DNA of 64,000 nt, taken from NCBI RefSeq assembly GCF_018811945.1, contig NZ_JACRVU010000015.1:1-64000 (forward strand), in the 5' to 3' direction. The notes beneath the pieces were generated by a model, which did not search any database, was not told the DNA's origin, and saw only the letters and a list, made by a program, of their open reading frames with translations. The position numbers and the translations under genes are program-made. This DNA is from Gluconobacter sp. P1C6_b (GTDB taxonomy: Bacteria > Pseudomonadota > Alphaproteobacteria > Acetobacterales > Acetobacteraceae). Positions 36,336 to 45,282 of the stretch are shown here, piece by piece (the stretch's first letter is position 1; every line of letters starts with the position of its first letter).

Positions 36336-38251
36336 GTGCTGTCATCTTGCAGCAAGACGACAAGATTGCGTGTTACGAATTGGTTGTCCGCGCTTACGAC
36401 CTTATTTTGAGACGTGTGGCGGATCCCGCTGGAATTGACAGCAATGTCTCGTTTCTTGCTGGTGGCGGTAAACCTGGCGTATTTCTTAGTGGTCTGCTGG
36501 CATCTGAAGAATTTCACAATCTGGGCATCTCGTCTGATCCGCGCGAACTATGCGTCCATTACTGGGTCACGAATATCAAGAAGCATGGCATTCGTCCTGT
36601 GCCGCCTATACCCTCTCTTGATGGCTCAAGCGACACCATCGAAACACTTCTTCAATTTCTCACATGCCATGAGGTGCGCCGCTTGCCATTGGATCAGGGC
36701 GTACTCCGATGCAATGATCTGAGGGCCTACCATTATTGGCGCAGTCTCGTAGCGCAGAATGTCTGTAAGACTGAGCAGGAGGTAGCTTCACTACCGCCTC
36801 TCTCTTTTGTGGTCCGGGTAGAGCGGAGCCATTCTCGCTGGAAAAAAGAGCTGCGTGGGCTTCTTGCATCTTTCCAAATACAGACAGATTCGAACTGGCA
36901 CCTGTGTATCCTGTCGTCAGACCGCTTCATACGCTCTTACTGCCTCTTCAGCTTGGCCCGTGACCATCATGTTTCCCTGGCGAGGACAGGGCGAGATATT
37001 AAAACGACAGGTTGGACTGCCGTTCTTGAGGTGGATGATCGTCTTGAACCAGACGCTTGTGCACTAATTGGGAAAGCCTTGACCTCTGCGTCCGATGCCG
37101 GACTTATCTATGCTGATGAGGATGTTCGAGACCGGACTGGATATCGTAACCCTTGGACTAAGGAAAAATGGATACGGTACAAAACGCATTCATCTTTTCT
37201 GACGGGGTTAATCCTCTTTCGACGCGATTTATCTGAACGGCTGTTTCAAGATTTTCTGGCAACAGGAAGAATTACAGTGGAGATGGTGTCGAGCTCCCTG
37301 AGAACAGAACAGATCCGCCATCTTCCTGCCATTTTGCTCCATCGAGCGCGGCAAGTTTCTGGTGACGTGCGACCTGCACTTCTGAGACTTCCTCCCCATC
37401 AACCTAGCGTGTCTATTATTATCCCCACCAAGGACAAGCCTGGCCTGATCCGTCGCGTCTTAGAGGCCATCTACTACCGCACGAATTACCCGCATGTTGA
37501 AATCGTCGTCGTCGATAATGGAACGACGGATGAAGATGCCAAATCAGTTCTGCTTAATGCTGGGCAGCGTGCGAATGTTACAGTGGTTAATGCTCCAGGT
37601 CCGTTCAACTGGTCGCATCTGAACAATGTTGGTGTTGCTCATTCTAAAGGAGACGTGGTTGTCCTTCTGAACAACGATGTGGACGTCATCAATGCGTTGT
37701 GGCTTGATTATCTCATTGCCCCTCTGATGCAACAGGACATTGGGATAACCGGGGCAGTCCTACTGTTTGCTGATGGGACCGTACAACATGCTGGGGTCGA
37801 CCTGGAGGTCGGACCTAAGGCAACTCATGTCGGGATAGGCGAAACATTTTCTGAAAATGTTGATGTTGAGTATGACGTGCCCGCAGTGACCGGAGCCTGC
37901 CTTGCAATTCGCCGCACATTATTCAATCAGATCGGAGGGCTGGAGGAAGCTCTGCCTGTGACCTGGAACGATATTGATTTGTGTCTGCGGGCTCGGCGAG
38001 CGGGGAAACGCGTTGTTATTGTGCCATCTGCCCGTTTACGTCACGATGAATCCTCCACTCGCCTGCCTGACACGGATGTTTCTCAGCGTAGGACAGTCAA
38101 AAAAGCACAACAATTCATCCAGCAACGTTACGGTCAGGAACTTGGCGCATGGAAAGCGCGCAATTCTCAGGTTAAGGGCTTTGGACCGTATGAACGCTGG
38201 TCGTTGGATTATGCTAGGTATTTAGTCCCAAAATTTGATGGGTTGGATTGA
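36332..38251 (+). CDS. DUF4214-like plus GT2 glycosyltransferase, 3' end overwritten by IS sequence
   Basis: 639 residues. The N-terminal part (about 10-65, YELVVRAYDLILRRVADPAGIDSNVSFLAGGGKPGVFLSGLLASEEF) resembles the DUF4214 repeat. A middle region (about 130-300) looks like a degenerate glycosyltransferase fold. A GT2 domain spans about 345-580 (VSIIIPTKDKPGLIRRVLEAIYYRTNYPHVEIVVVDNGTTDED, VVLLNNDVDVI, TGACLAIRRTLFNQIGG, WNDIDLCLRAR). The last residues LVPKFDGLD and the stop are read from the IS481-type terminus starting near 38223, so the original C-terminus is lost. Co-translated with the upstream protein (ATGA). Confidence 0.82.
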   Translation: MSAVILQQDDKIACYELVVRAYDLILRRVADPAGIDSNVSFLAGGGKPGVFLSGLLASEEFHNLGISSDPRELCVHYWVTNIKKHGIRPVPPIPSLDGSSDTIETLLQFLTCHEVRRLPLDQGVLRCNDLRAYHYWRSLVAQNVCKTEQEVASLPPLSFVVRVERSHSRWKKELRGLLASFQIQTDSNWHLCILSSDRFIRSYCLFSLARDHHVSLARTGRDIKTTGWTAVLEVDDRLEPDACALIGKALTSASDAGLIYADEDVRDRTGYRNPWTKEKWIRYKTHSSFLTGLILFRRDLSERLFQDFLATGRITVEMVSSSLRTEQIRHLPAILLHRARQVSGDVRPALLRLPPHQPSVSIIIPTKDKPGLIRRVLEAIYYRTNYPHVEIVVVDNGTTDEDAKSVLLNAGQRANVTVVNAPGPFNWSHLNNVGVAHSKGDVVVLLNNDVDVINALWLDYLIAPLMQQDIGITGAVLLFADGTVQHAGVDLEVGPKATHVGIGETFSENVDVEYDVPAVTGACLAIRRTLFNQIGGLEEALPVTWNDIDLCLRARRAGKRVVIVPSARLRHDESSTRLPDTDVSQRRTVKKAQQFIQQRYGQELGAWKARNSQVKGFGPYERWSLDYARYLVPKFDGLD

Positions 38252-38302
38252 TGTAGAATATGTCTGGCTCGGAAGTGCAGATTTTGCAGACATATTCATA
38301 AA
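38223..38302 (-). mobile_element. Terminal fragment of an IS481-type element
   Basis: TAGTCCCAAAATTTGATGG and the following bases are the reversed 3' end of an IS481-type transposase (EYVCKICTSEPDIFYINPTHQ), matching the ends at 19077 and 31335. Only about 80 bases remain. They supply the stop codon of the preceding glycosyltransferase gene. Confidence 0.75.
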
Positions 38303-38714
38303 GAGGTGGCCCCTGTTTTTCGGACAGGGCGATAAGCTATAACCCGACCTGAGAGAGGACGGGTTTTATGGGCTCCTGGAAGAGCGTCAGATCCGCATCA
38401 GCATGGACGGGCGCGGGCGATGGCTGGACAACGTGTTCATCGAACGTTTGTAGCGATCGCTGAAATACGAATGCGTCTACCTGCACGCGTTCGAGACCGG
38501 ATCTGAGGGGCGGGCTTGGCAGATGGATCGCCCATTATAACGAAAGGCGTCCGCATACGGCGCTGGTTGGACGTAGGTCTGATGAGGTGTATCGTAACGG
38601 GCAGATGTTCCCAGATCCGGGAACCAGCAACAGTGCCGTCAGAATGGCGGCATAACAACAACCGGCTATAGCTTATTTAACCCAAAAAACTGTCCGAACA
38701 GACGGGACCACCTC
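38303..38714 (+). mobile_element. Internally deleted IS3-family remnant with both ends
   Basis: The left end GAGGTGGCCCCTGTTTTTCG and the right end (reversed) GAGGTGGTCCCGTCTGTTCG form imperfect inverted repeats about 410 bases apart, both followed by CGGACAG. The interior encodes a piece of IS3 OrfB (IRISMDGRGRWLDNVFIERL-stop-RSLKYECVYLHAFETGSEGRAW) with stops and frameshifts. The integrase core before it is missing. A dead, MITE-sized derivative. Confidence 0.7.
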
Positions 38715-39041
38715 ACTGTTCGTCCGAACTGTCGGTATCACCCGGGCCACCATGAGGATCGGCCTTGCCAACATTGTCTATAATATGCGCCGCTTCCTCT
38801 TCCTCGAGAGGTTGAACGCAAGCGCGTAGCCATCCCACTGGCGATGGGCCGGGATCTGCTCAAAACGCAGAGCGAAAGTCACCCCGGAAACCCTCAATCA
38901 AATCGCCAAAAGCCTGAAATCGCTAGCCAAGCGCATCAACCAACGGTTCTTCGATCCCTCCATCTTCCATTCCATCAATCAATGCAAGAGAAATGGAATC
39001 ACAGAGACAGACTCAAAACCAGAGGGTTTTTCGAACCCTCC
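38715..39041 (+). mobile_element. IS5-family fragments (3' end plus reversed 5' end)
   Basis: 38716-38829 encodes the same 37-residue transposase C-terminus as bases 3-116. The tail runs to the element end TTCGATCCCTCC at 38961. From 38962 to 39041 follows the 5' end of a related element in opposite orientation, ending TTTTTCGAACCCTCC as at 52843. Both are fragments; no complete transposase. Confidence 0.72.
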
Positions 39042-39094
39042 AGGTGCTCGCTCCTTTTTTAAGAGTGTAGAGCACGGTCGCCGGCTTTTCCGGA

Positions 39095-39658
39095 TTAATT
39101 GACCCGTTTGAAACGGATAATACTGCGGGACATTTTTCCGTTATCCCAATTAGGCATAATCCGCCAAGGCGTCAGAACATCAGCTTCATTCCCTTTCACG
39201 ACGATATTACGACGCTGCTCTGTTCCAACCCATTCTGGCGCCCATGCTGTCTGTACACTTGTAACCCACTGGTTACCTTCCACACGATAGCGGCCAATAT
39301 AGGCAACGAGTGTCTTCATGAGATGCGCGCGATCTGCGTCATTTTTTGCAGGCTGACGATCACTCCCTTCAAGATTAAACGCAACCCAACCGTCAGGGGT
39401 GAAGATGACGCGGCCACGCGGATGGGCGCCCATAGCGTCAATCAACTTCCCGGTTTCTTTATCCTGAACCTTATAAGAAACCAGCTCCCAAACCCCGACT
39501 ATGTTCTTTTTCAAGTCTGGATCAACCTGCTTTGGAAGTTCCGGAATTGATACTTCCTGAGCATGGACAGATGACAATGAAGACATAGACACAGATCCCG
39601 CAAAAAACATAATCAGCATAACTTTTGTGTACTTACGTACTTTTTCAAACATACTCAT
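39095..39658 (-). CDS. Secreted lipocalin-like domain protein
   Basis: 187 residues from the ATG at 39658; the ATG two codons later (39652) has better spacing from AGAAAGG. A signal peptide (VMLIMFFAGSVSMSSLSSVHAQ) is followed by a lipocalin-like region: IVGVWELVSYKVQDKETGKLIDAMGAHPRGRVIFTPDGWVAFNLEGSDRQ, then RYRVEGNQWVTSVQTAWAPEWVGTEQRRNIVVKGNEADVLTP. The family (PF13924-like) is small and of unknown function. It starts 14 bases beyond the cytochrome stop, so it is probably the fourth gene of the dehydrogenase operon and periplasmic. Confidence 0.78.
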   Translation of the reverse strand: MSMFEKVRKYTKVMLIMFFAGSVSMSSLSSVHAQEVSIPELPKQVDPDLKKNIVGVWELVSYKVQDKETGKLIDAMGAHPRGRVIFTPDGWVAFNLEGSDRQPAKNDADRAHLMKTLVAYIGRYRVEGNQWVTSVQTAWAPEWVGTEQRRNIVVKGNEADVLTPWRIMPNWDNGKMSRSIIRFKRVN

Positions 39659-39671
39659 ATCCTTTCTATTT

Positions 39672-41099
39672 TTAAACAACATTTATTGTTTTGTGACGTC
39701 TTATGACGAACACTACGGCACACAGTATCAGAACCAGTATTGCTCCCGCCGCCATGCCAACTCGGGACAACAGCAATAATGGAGAGGCAGGCCCACCCTT
39801 TCTGATAAGCGCAACATCCTGTGGTGTGACCTGAACGTCTGGTCGACCATATGTTTTGAAAACAAAATTGCTCAACCTGGCGATCTGACTATCGTCCAGT
39901 TGTACAGCATCTCCCGATTTTCCGCCGAAACCTGGCATGAAGGCTTGGCGCCCCTCTACCGATCGAGAGACACCATACAGAATTGTTGAAATGAGGTTGT
40001 CGCCACGAGACGCCCCTGTCACCGAATTATGCCAGAGGGATGGATAATAACCATCTTTACTTCCCTGAGCACTGGCCCCATGACACGAGGCGCAGTTCCC
40101 CATAAAGAGAGCCGCTCCACTGGCGGTGTTGTCGTTATGATCTAGAATCGGGGTTACCCCCCGCAGCTCGACTGACGGATTTAGGTCATGGCCTTGCTGA
40201 AATCTGGACGAAGCGTGATCATTCGGATCACTGACCGGCTTTAAACTGCGCAAATAAACGCTAATGGCATTCAGGTCACCAGAAGACATATGAGAGAAAC
40301 TGTGTTCAACAGCCTCACCCATTCCGCCTCCGGCCTGTGCTTTGCCATGCAGGCGTCCCGTGCGGAGATATTCCGTAAGATCCTGATCACTCCAACTCCC
40401 AATACCACTGACTGTGTCAGGGGTAATGTTTGGTGCGTACCATGTTCCAAGACTGGCTCCCGACAGCGGGTGCGCCAGATCTTCCTGCATCAGGAACCCA
40501 CGATGTGTATGGCAGGTTCCACAATGCGTCGCCCCCTGTACCAGGTAAGCTCCCCTGTTCCACTCTGCCGACTTTGTCGCATCACCCTGATAGGGTTTTC
40601 CATTCAGGAACAACATGTTCCAAAAAGACATGGAGAACCGGATATTCATCGGAAATGGCAGCGCTGTAACCGGTCCTTTTTTATCTACCGGAGCAACCTC
40701 CTTCTGGAAGTAAGCATATAAATCAGCAATGTCCTGATCCGTCAGATAGGAATAAGCTGTGTACGGCATTGCTGGGTACAGGTTGGCACCATCTTTTCTG
40801 ACGCCACGCCGAACAGCTTTGTCGAAATCTTCTAACGAATAGTGACCAATACCTGCTGAAAGAGACGGAGTGATGTTTGTCGAATACATAACTCCCAAGG
40901 GGGTATGCATGGCCAACCCACCCGCGAAAGGCTGTCCATGGGGCGCCGTATGACAGGCTACGCAGTCTGAAGCAACTGCCAGATACTGACCACGCTGTGG
41001 GTTTCCAAGTGGATCAGCCTTTGCTGGATGTGTCGCAGAAAGAGCAATGGCAGCAAAATAACAGACTGTAACTGTGTAGAAAAAGGATCGCTGTATCAT
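39672..41099 (-). CDS. Tri-heme cytochrome c subunit of a membrane GMC dehydrogenase
   Basis: 475 residues from the ATG at 41099. The signal segment ends near HPAKADPLG. Three heme motifs are present: CVACH, CGTCH and CASCH. A C-terminal membrane anchor (LLLLSRVGMAAGAILVLILCAVVFVI) precedes a basic tail. This matches the cytochrome subunit of gluconate, 2-ketogluconate, fructose and related dehydrogenases, passing electrons from the FAD subunit to ubiquinone at the periplasmic face. It starts four bases after the large-subunit stop. Confidence 0.92.
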   Translation of the reverse strand: MIQRSFFYTVTVCYFAAIALSATHPAKADPLGNPQRGQYLAVASDCVACHTAPHGQPFAGGLAMHTPLGVMYSTNITPSLSAGIGHYSLEDFDKAVRRGVRKDGANLYPAMPYTAYSYLTDQDIADLYAYFQKEVAPVDKKGPVTALPFPMNIRFSMSFWNMLFLNGKPYQGDATKSAEWNRGAYLVQGATHCGTCHTHRGFLMQEDLAHPLSGASLGTWYAPNITPDTVSGIGSWSDQDLTEYLRTGRLHGKAQAGGGMGEAVEHSFSHMSSGDLNAISVYLRSLKPVSDPNDHASSRFQQGHDLNPSVELRGVTPILDHNDNTASGAALFMGNCASCHGASAQGSKDGYYPSLWHNSVTGASRGDNLISTILYGVSRSVEGRQAFMPGFGGKSGDAVQLDDSQIARLSNFVFKTYGRPDVQVTPQDVALIRKGGPASPLLLLSRVGMAAGAILVLILCAVVFVIRRHKTINVV

Positions 41100-41103
41100 G
41101 AGA

Positions 41104-42747
41104 TCAAGCCGTCTTGAATTGTGCCACAATTGCATCGGCAGCCTTCAAAGCAAGCGCTGCCATTGTAATCGTGCTATTTCCACTCCCGCCGGTTGTCATT
41201 GCTGCCCCGCCAGGAAGAAAGAGATTCTCATGATCGTGAGAACGGCAATCAACATCGACAACTGAGTCTGATGGGTCTTTTCCCATAATGCAGCCTCCCA
41301 TGATGTGATCACTATGCAAGAACTCAGGATTCAGATCGAACTTTGTCGCCCCTAAAGCCGCTGCCATCTTTTTAAGTGTCGGAATAGTATATTGTTCCGC
41401 ACTACGCCGCACATAATCGCCAACATCATAATAAATCCGCGGGCGATTAAGGCCTAACCAGTCTTTTTTATCCGACAGCGTCAGACGATTAATGGAAGAC
41501 GGAAGAGGCTCATGCTCCACAACCAACAGCCCGGTACAAGCAGACAGGCGGCGAATTTCCTGATCGAGGGCACGTCCGTACAGACCTTTTTTTAACGCTT
41601 CTGCTGCACCAATCGAGCCTCGGGCCATATTTTCCATACGGAACATGGCTCCAGCATATTCGCTACGGAAGTCGCCCTGACTGGTGTTCAGAATGCTACT
41701 GCCCTGTACAGGTCCAACCCCAGTCCAAAGCGGCTCGCTCATTTCAACAGTCGCTTTCAACTTCGGCTGATCCATCATGTTACGCCCTACCTGATCGGAA
41801 CTGTTGGCAATTCCATTTGGATGGCGATCATCTTTGGACAAGAGCAGAAGTTTGGGGGTCTCAATGCCATTACAGGCAATGACGAAAGCACGCCCTGTTA
41901 CGCGATGTGATGTGCGATGAGGGTCATAATAATGGACAGCCTGTATTTTATGACGGTCATCCGCTTCAATGCGATAGGCAACAGCATTGGTTAAAAGCTT
42001 TCCGCCTTTGGCCTCAATGCGTGGCAGTGCCGTGGCTGCGTCATATTTTGCAGCAATAGGGCAGACCGGAAAACAGTTATTATTGCCACAGCACGCAGGA
42101 CGTCCATCATAACTAACACCACTATTGCGCGCCTGCGGTGCAGGCAAATTTTGCAGGCCGAGTGGTGCCATAACATCGGTGAAGCGCCGCTCTCCTGGCC
42201 CCAAAGGTAACGGACCCATGGGATAAGGCCGGGAACGAGGCGTTTTGGGAGGCCATTGCAATGCGGCATCCGTTGGACCGCAAACGCCTAGAGCATATTC
42301 TGCACGAGCATAATACGGCTCTAAAGTCTCATAATCAAAAGCCCAATCGCGCCCAACTCCATAGAGGCTTTTTAATTTCATATCGTCAGGGGTCATTCGC
42401 CAACAAATGCCAGCCCAGTGCCACGTCGCTCCGCCAGCATACCGAACATAACCTTGCTGGTAAGCCGTGGCATTAGGCCCTGTCAGATCCAGATAAGCAT
42501 TTTCTTCGCCAGGCGTGCGTGTTTCGAGAACTGGTGCCCATGGTGGCGGAGGAAATGGCGCATCCCAGTGATGTCGCAACGACGGAGGAAGGTTTCGAAA
42601 ATTTTCTACGATGGTCTGTCGATCAACCCTGGGCCCAGCCTCCAACATAAGCACTGACAAACCAGCATCTAGAGCTTGTTCGGCGATCAAACACCCAACA
42701 ACGCCTGTTCCGACGACAACGACGTCATATTTTGTCTCATTTACCAT
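41104..42747 (-). CDS. FAD-dependent GMC dehydrogenase, large subunit
   Basis: 547 residues. The FAD-binding start is YDVVVVGTGVVGCLIAEQALDAGLSVLMLEAGP. Other signatures are YVRYAGGATWHWAG, a cysteine cluster CCGNNNCFPVCP (the [3Fe-4S]-type motif of this subfamily), ACNGIETPKLLLLSK, and the C-terminal HIMGGCIMG...LFLPGGAAMTTGGSGNSTITMAALALKAADAI. The order small-large-cytochrome is that of gluconate and 2-ketogluconate dehydrogenases of acetic acid bacteria; fructose dehydrogenase is usually ordered differently. The substrate is unresolved. No own signal peptide; probably exported with the Tat-bearing small subunit. Confidence 0.9.
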   Translation of the reverse strand: MVNETKYDVVVVGTGVVGCLIAEQALDAGLSVLMLEAGPRVDRQTIVENFRNLPPSLRHHWDAPFPPPPWAPVLETRTPGEENAYLDLTGPNATAYQQGYVRYAGGATWHWAGICWRMTPDDMKLKSLYGVGRDWAFDYETLEPYYARAEYALGVCGPTDAALQWPPKTPRSRPYPMGPLPLGPGERRFTDVMAPLGLQNLPAPQARNSGVSYDGRPACCGNNNCFPVCPIAAKYDAATALPRIEAKGGKLLTNAVAYRIEADDRHKIQAVHYYDPHRTSHRVTGRAFVIACNGIETPKLLLLSKDDRHPNGIANSSDQVGRNMMDQPKLKATVEMSEPLWTGVGPVQGSSILNTSQGDFRSEYAGAMFRMENMARGSIGAAEALKKGLYGRALDQEIRRLSACTGLLVVEHEPLPSSINRLTLSDKKDWLGLNRPRIYYDVGDYVRRSAEQYTIPTLKKMAAALGATKFDLNPEFLHSDHIMGGCIMGKDPSDSVVDVDCRSHDHENLFLPGGAAMTTGGSGNSTITMAALALKAADAIVAQFKTA

Positions 42748-42770
42748 TTCAGCGCGCTCCTATATCAGCT

Positions 42771-43319
42771 TCAAAAAATCGGAAGTTGAGAAAGAGGCGG
42801 AGCGTCCGCCGTCCAGCCATTGGGCCCAGAAATAGCATAAGAGGGTATCGTCATCACATCAGACGTGACTTTGAACATCAAAGCCTCTTCATAAGAAATG
42901 ACGGAAATAGTGGATACCCCCTGAACTGCACCAGTATACCAAGATTCAATGATGCTTTGAGCGGCATTTTTCAAAGAAACATCTGCTAAAGCTTCCATAA
43001 GCTCTTCAACATCAGCGGGCTTTTTAGCCTCAATGAACGATGCTAGCTGCTCTAAATGTTCAGGAAAATCAGGAACAGTCGCGATCATTGCATCTGCTGT
43101 TCTCATTCCGATAGTTTCATTGAGCTTATGCGGCACCAAAAGAGATGAGACCGACATGAACTTCTGATGCAGCATTCCGGAACGCAACATTCCACCACGC
43201 AATGGCGCAGCGCGAGATGTTTGAACACAAAAGAGGGCACTGAGAGACGACATACCCAAAAGCAACCCGCGCCTTCCGATCCGAGGGCTGGTAGAGCGTG
43301 ATATGTGCATAAGAAACAC
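42771..43319 (-). CDS. Dehydrogenase small subunit with Tat signal
   Basis: 182 residues, or 179 from the ATG at 43310. The N-terminus carries a twin-arginine signal (RIGRRGLLLGMSSLSALFCVQTSRA). The mature part (LASFIEAKKPADVEELMEALADVSLKNAAQSIIESWYTGAVQ) and YEEALMFKVTSDVMTIPSYAISGPNGWTADAPPL match the small subunit of membrane-bound sugar/polyol GMC dehydrogenases. It co-exports the FAD subunit to the periplasm. First gene of the operon. Confidence 0.88.
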   Translation of the reverse strand: MFLMHISRSTSPRIGRRGLLLGMSSLSALFCVQTSRAAPLRGGMLRSGMLHQKFMSVSSLLVPHKLNETIGMRTADAMIATVPDFPEHLEQLASFIEAKKPADVEELMEALADVSLKNAAQSIIESWYTGAVQGVSTISVISYEEALMFKVTSDVMTIPSYAISGPNGWTADAPPLSQLPIF

Positions 43320-43434
43320 TCACTTCACAAAATAGAATTTCTTAACTAAATATAATATATACTCCCATTCTTGTATTTTTCGTCATAAATTTTTATTTTA
43401 AAACGATCTGTTATTTATTCTCCTAGACATGTTT

Positions 43435-43474
43435 GTGCATGTACCTTCCTGTTTTTAAAAGAAGGCACATGCAC
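43435..43474. terminator. Strong hairpin between pdc and the dehydrogenase operon
   Basis: GTGCATGTACCTTC and GAAGGCACATGCAC form a 14-pair stem with one mismatch around a 12-base loop, 19 bases beyond the pdc stop. There is no clear T-run on either strand, so it may be a terminator, an mRNA stabiliser, or an operator of the dehydrogenase promoter. Confidence 0.5.
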
Positions 43475-43492
43475 GAATAAAATTACTTATTT

Positions 43493-45178
43493 TCAGGCAG
43501 GCTTACGGGAATTGGCTGCTGCAACAAATTTGCCCCACTGCACGAGCGTTTCGGTGCAATCTGTCTGATCAAGCTTACATTCGATCAATGTTGGTCCACG
43601 AGTATTTTTCTTTGCCTTTTCAATGGCATCAGCCAGTTCTTCACCTGTCGTAGCGTGCAGGCCCAGTCCGTATTTACCACTTTCTACGCCCGGAACACCC
43701 TGGTTGAAGACCTGCATCAGAGCGGCATAGTCCCAGTTCTGGATATAATTATAGGGGCCATCATGAATTTTGATCTCAATGACGTAACCAAAATTATTGA
43801 TGAGGAAGATGATAACCGGCAGTTCATAGCGAACCATTTGCGCCACTTCCTGTGCCGTCAGCTGGAACGAGCCATCACCAACCATCAGAACATGCTGACG
43901 CTCAGGAGCAGCCAGGGCATTACCGAAAATGGACGGCACAGACCAACCGATATGTCCCCACTGCATTTCCGACTCAACTTTGGCACCCTCAGGCAGATGC
44001 ATACGCGTTGCATTGAACCAGGAATCACCAGTCTCGGCGTATAACGTCGTGTTTCCATCGACCAACGCATTGATCTGACGGGTCATCTCATCATTAGTGA
44101 GCGGCTTGGCAGCGTCAGCAACTGGCAACGCAACGGGAGTATACGGCTTCACCAGAGAGGCAGGCTTACTGGACACCCGCTCTGTCAGAGCAGCCACAAA
44201 TTCCTTCAAACGGAAACCTTCAAAAGTCTTACCGCTCACCGTGACACGACCCGGGTCCACTTCAAGCACATGCTCTCCACGCACGGAATCCCGCCAACCG
44301 ACAGTCGAATAATCATTCCAGACCGGGGCCAGAGTGATAACAGCGTCAGCGCTCTTGATGACATCTTCAACGCCAGGGCTGCTGACCTCCCCCCAATAAA
44401 CTCCGCGGAAACCCGGATGCGCCTCAGAGAAGAAGCTCTTGGCCGCAGCCATAACAGTCACGGCACAACCGAGCTTGTCTGCAAGAGCCACTGTTTCAGT
44501 CAGCGCCTCACAAGAGCGCAGCTTGCTCCCGACAAGAATGACAACATTCTGGGCTTTTTCAAGAAACGCGAGACTTTCTTCGAGCGCAGCTTTGAGGCTG
44601 ACTTCGTCTGCCTTCAGGTGAGACAGAAGCGACGAAACCGGACCTGGGCGCACACAAGGCTGGCTCGCAACGTTACAAGCAATTTCTAAATAAGCGGGCT
44701 TTTTTTCGCGCAGTGCGGTCCGAATGACGTGATCGATTTTTGCAGGTGCAGTGTCTGCCGAGGTGATGCTCTCAGCCGCACACGTAACGTGCTTCACCAT
44801 CTCCATTTGATAATTATAATCTGTCGTGCCGATCGTGTGGTGCAGGGCATGGCCCGACCCATGATCATTAGAGTTCGGCGCACCAGAAATCAGAATGACG
44901 GGAAGATTTTCAGCATAAGCCCCACCCAGGCCATTCATTGCTGAAATTGCACCGACACTAAACGTCACCACAGCAGCAGCAGCACCATTTTCGCGCGCAT
45001 AACCTTCCGCCGCGAAGCTGCAATTCAACTCATTGCAGTCATAGATCTGCTTCATACCGCCATGCTCAATCAGTTGATCAAGCAGAATCAGATTATAGTC
45101 ACCAGCAACAGCAAAATGATGCTTCAGACCGATTTGTGTCAGCCGTTCAGCGAGATAATGCCCAACAGTGAAAGCCAT
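43493..45178 (-). CDS. pdc: Pyruvate decarboxylase
   Basis: 561 residues, typical for bacterial PDC. The N-terminal domain has [83 protein letters not shown] with the cofactor-activating glutamate and the catalytic-type HALHHT. The TPP motif is [35 protein letters not shown]. It converts pyruvate to acetaldehyde and CO2 in the cytoplasm; PDC is rare in bacteria outside Zymomonas and acetic acid bacteria. Divergent from a LysR regulator, the likely controller. Confidence 0.94.
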   Translation of the reverse strand: MAFTVGHYLAERLTQIGLKHHFAVAGDYNLILLDQLIEHGGMKQIYDCNELNCSFAAEGYARENGAAAAVVTFSVGAISAMNGLGGAYAENLPVILISGAPNSNDHGSGHALHHTIGTTDYNYQMEMVKHVTCAAESITSADTAPAKIDHVIRTALREKKPAYLEIACNVASQPCVRPGPVSSLLSHLKADEVSLKAALEESLAFLEKAQNVVILVGSKLRSCEALTETVALADKLGCAVTVMAAAKSFFSEAHPGFRGVYWGEVSSPGVEDVIKSADAVITLAPVWNDYSTVGWRDSVRGEHVLEVDPGRVTVSGKTFEGFRLKEFVAALTERVSSKPASLVKPYTPVALPVADAAKPLTNDEMTRQINALVDGNTTLYAETGDSWFNATRMHLPEGAKVESEMQWGHIGWSVPSIFGNALAAPERQHVLMVGDGSFQLTAQEVAQMVRYELPVIIFLINNFGYVIEIKIHDGPYNYIQNWDYAALMQVFNQGVPGVESGKYGLGLHATTGEELADAIEKAKKNTRGPTLIECKLDQTDCTETLVQWGKFVAAANSRKPA

Positions 45179-45260
45179 AACTCAGTATCTCCAATAAAAA
45201 TTCTTCCCCCAAGATGGATGCCCCTCTTTTAAACGTCCAATATATATTTTGACTGATTGT

Positions 45261-45277
45261 CATATGTATATCATATG
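45261..45277. promoter_or_regulatory. Candidate LysR site in the pdc/LysR gap
   Basis: CATATG-TATAT-CATATG, six-base arms with a five-base spacer, lies immediately before the LysR start codon at 45283 in the divergent promoter region. Placement and symmetry suit autoregulation and pdc control. Confidence 0.5.
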
Positions 45278-45282
45278 GATAC

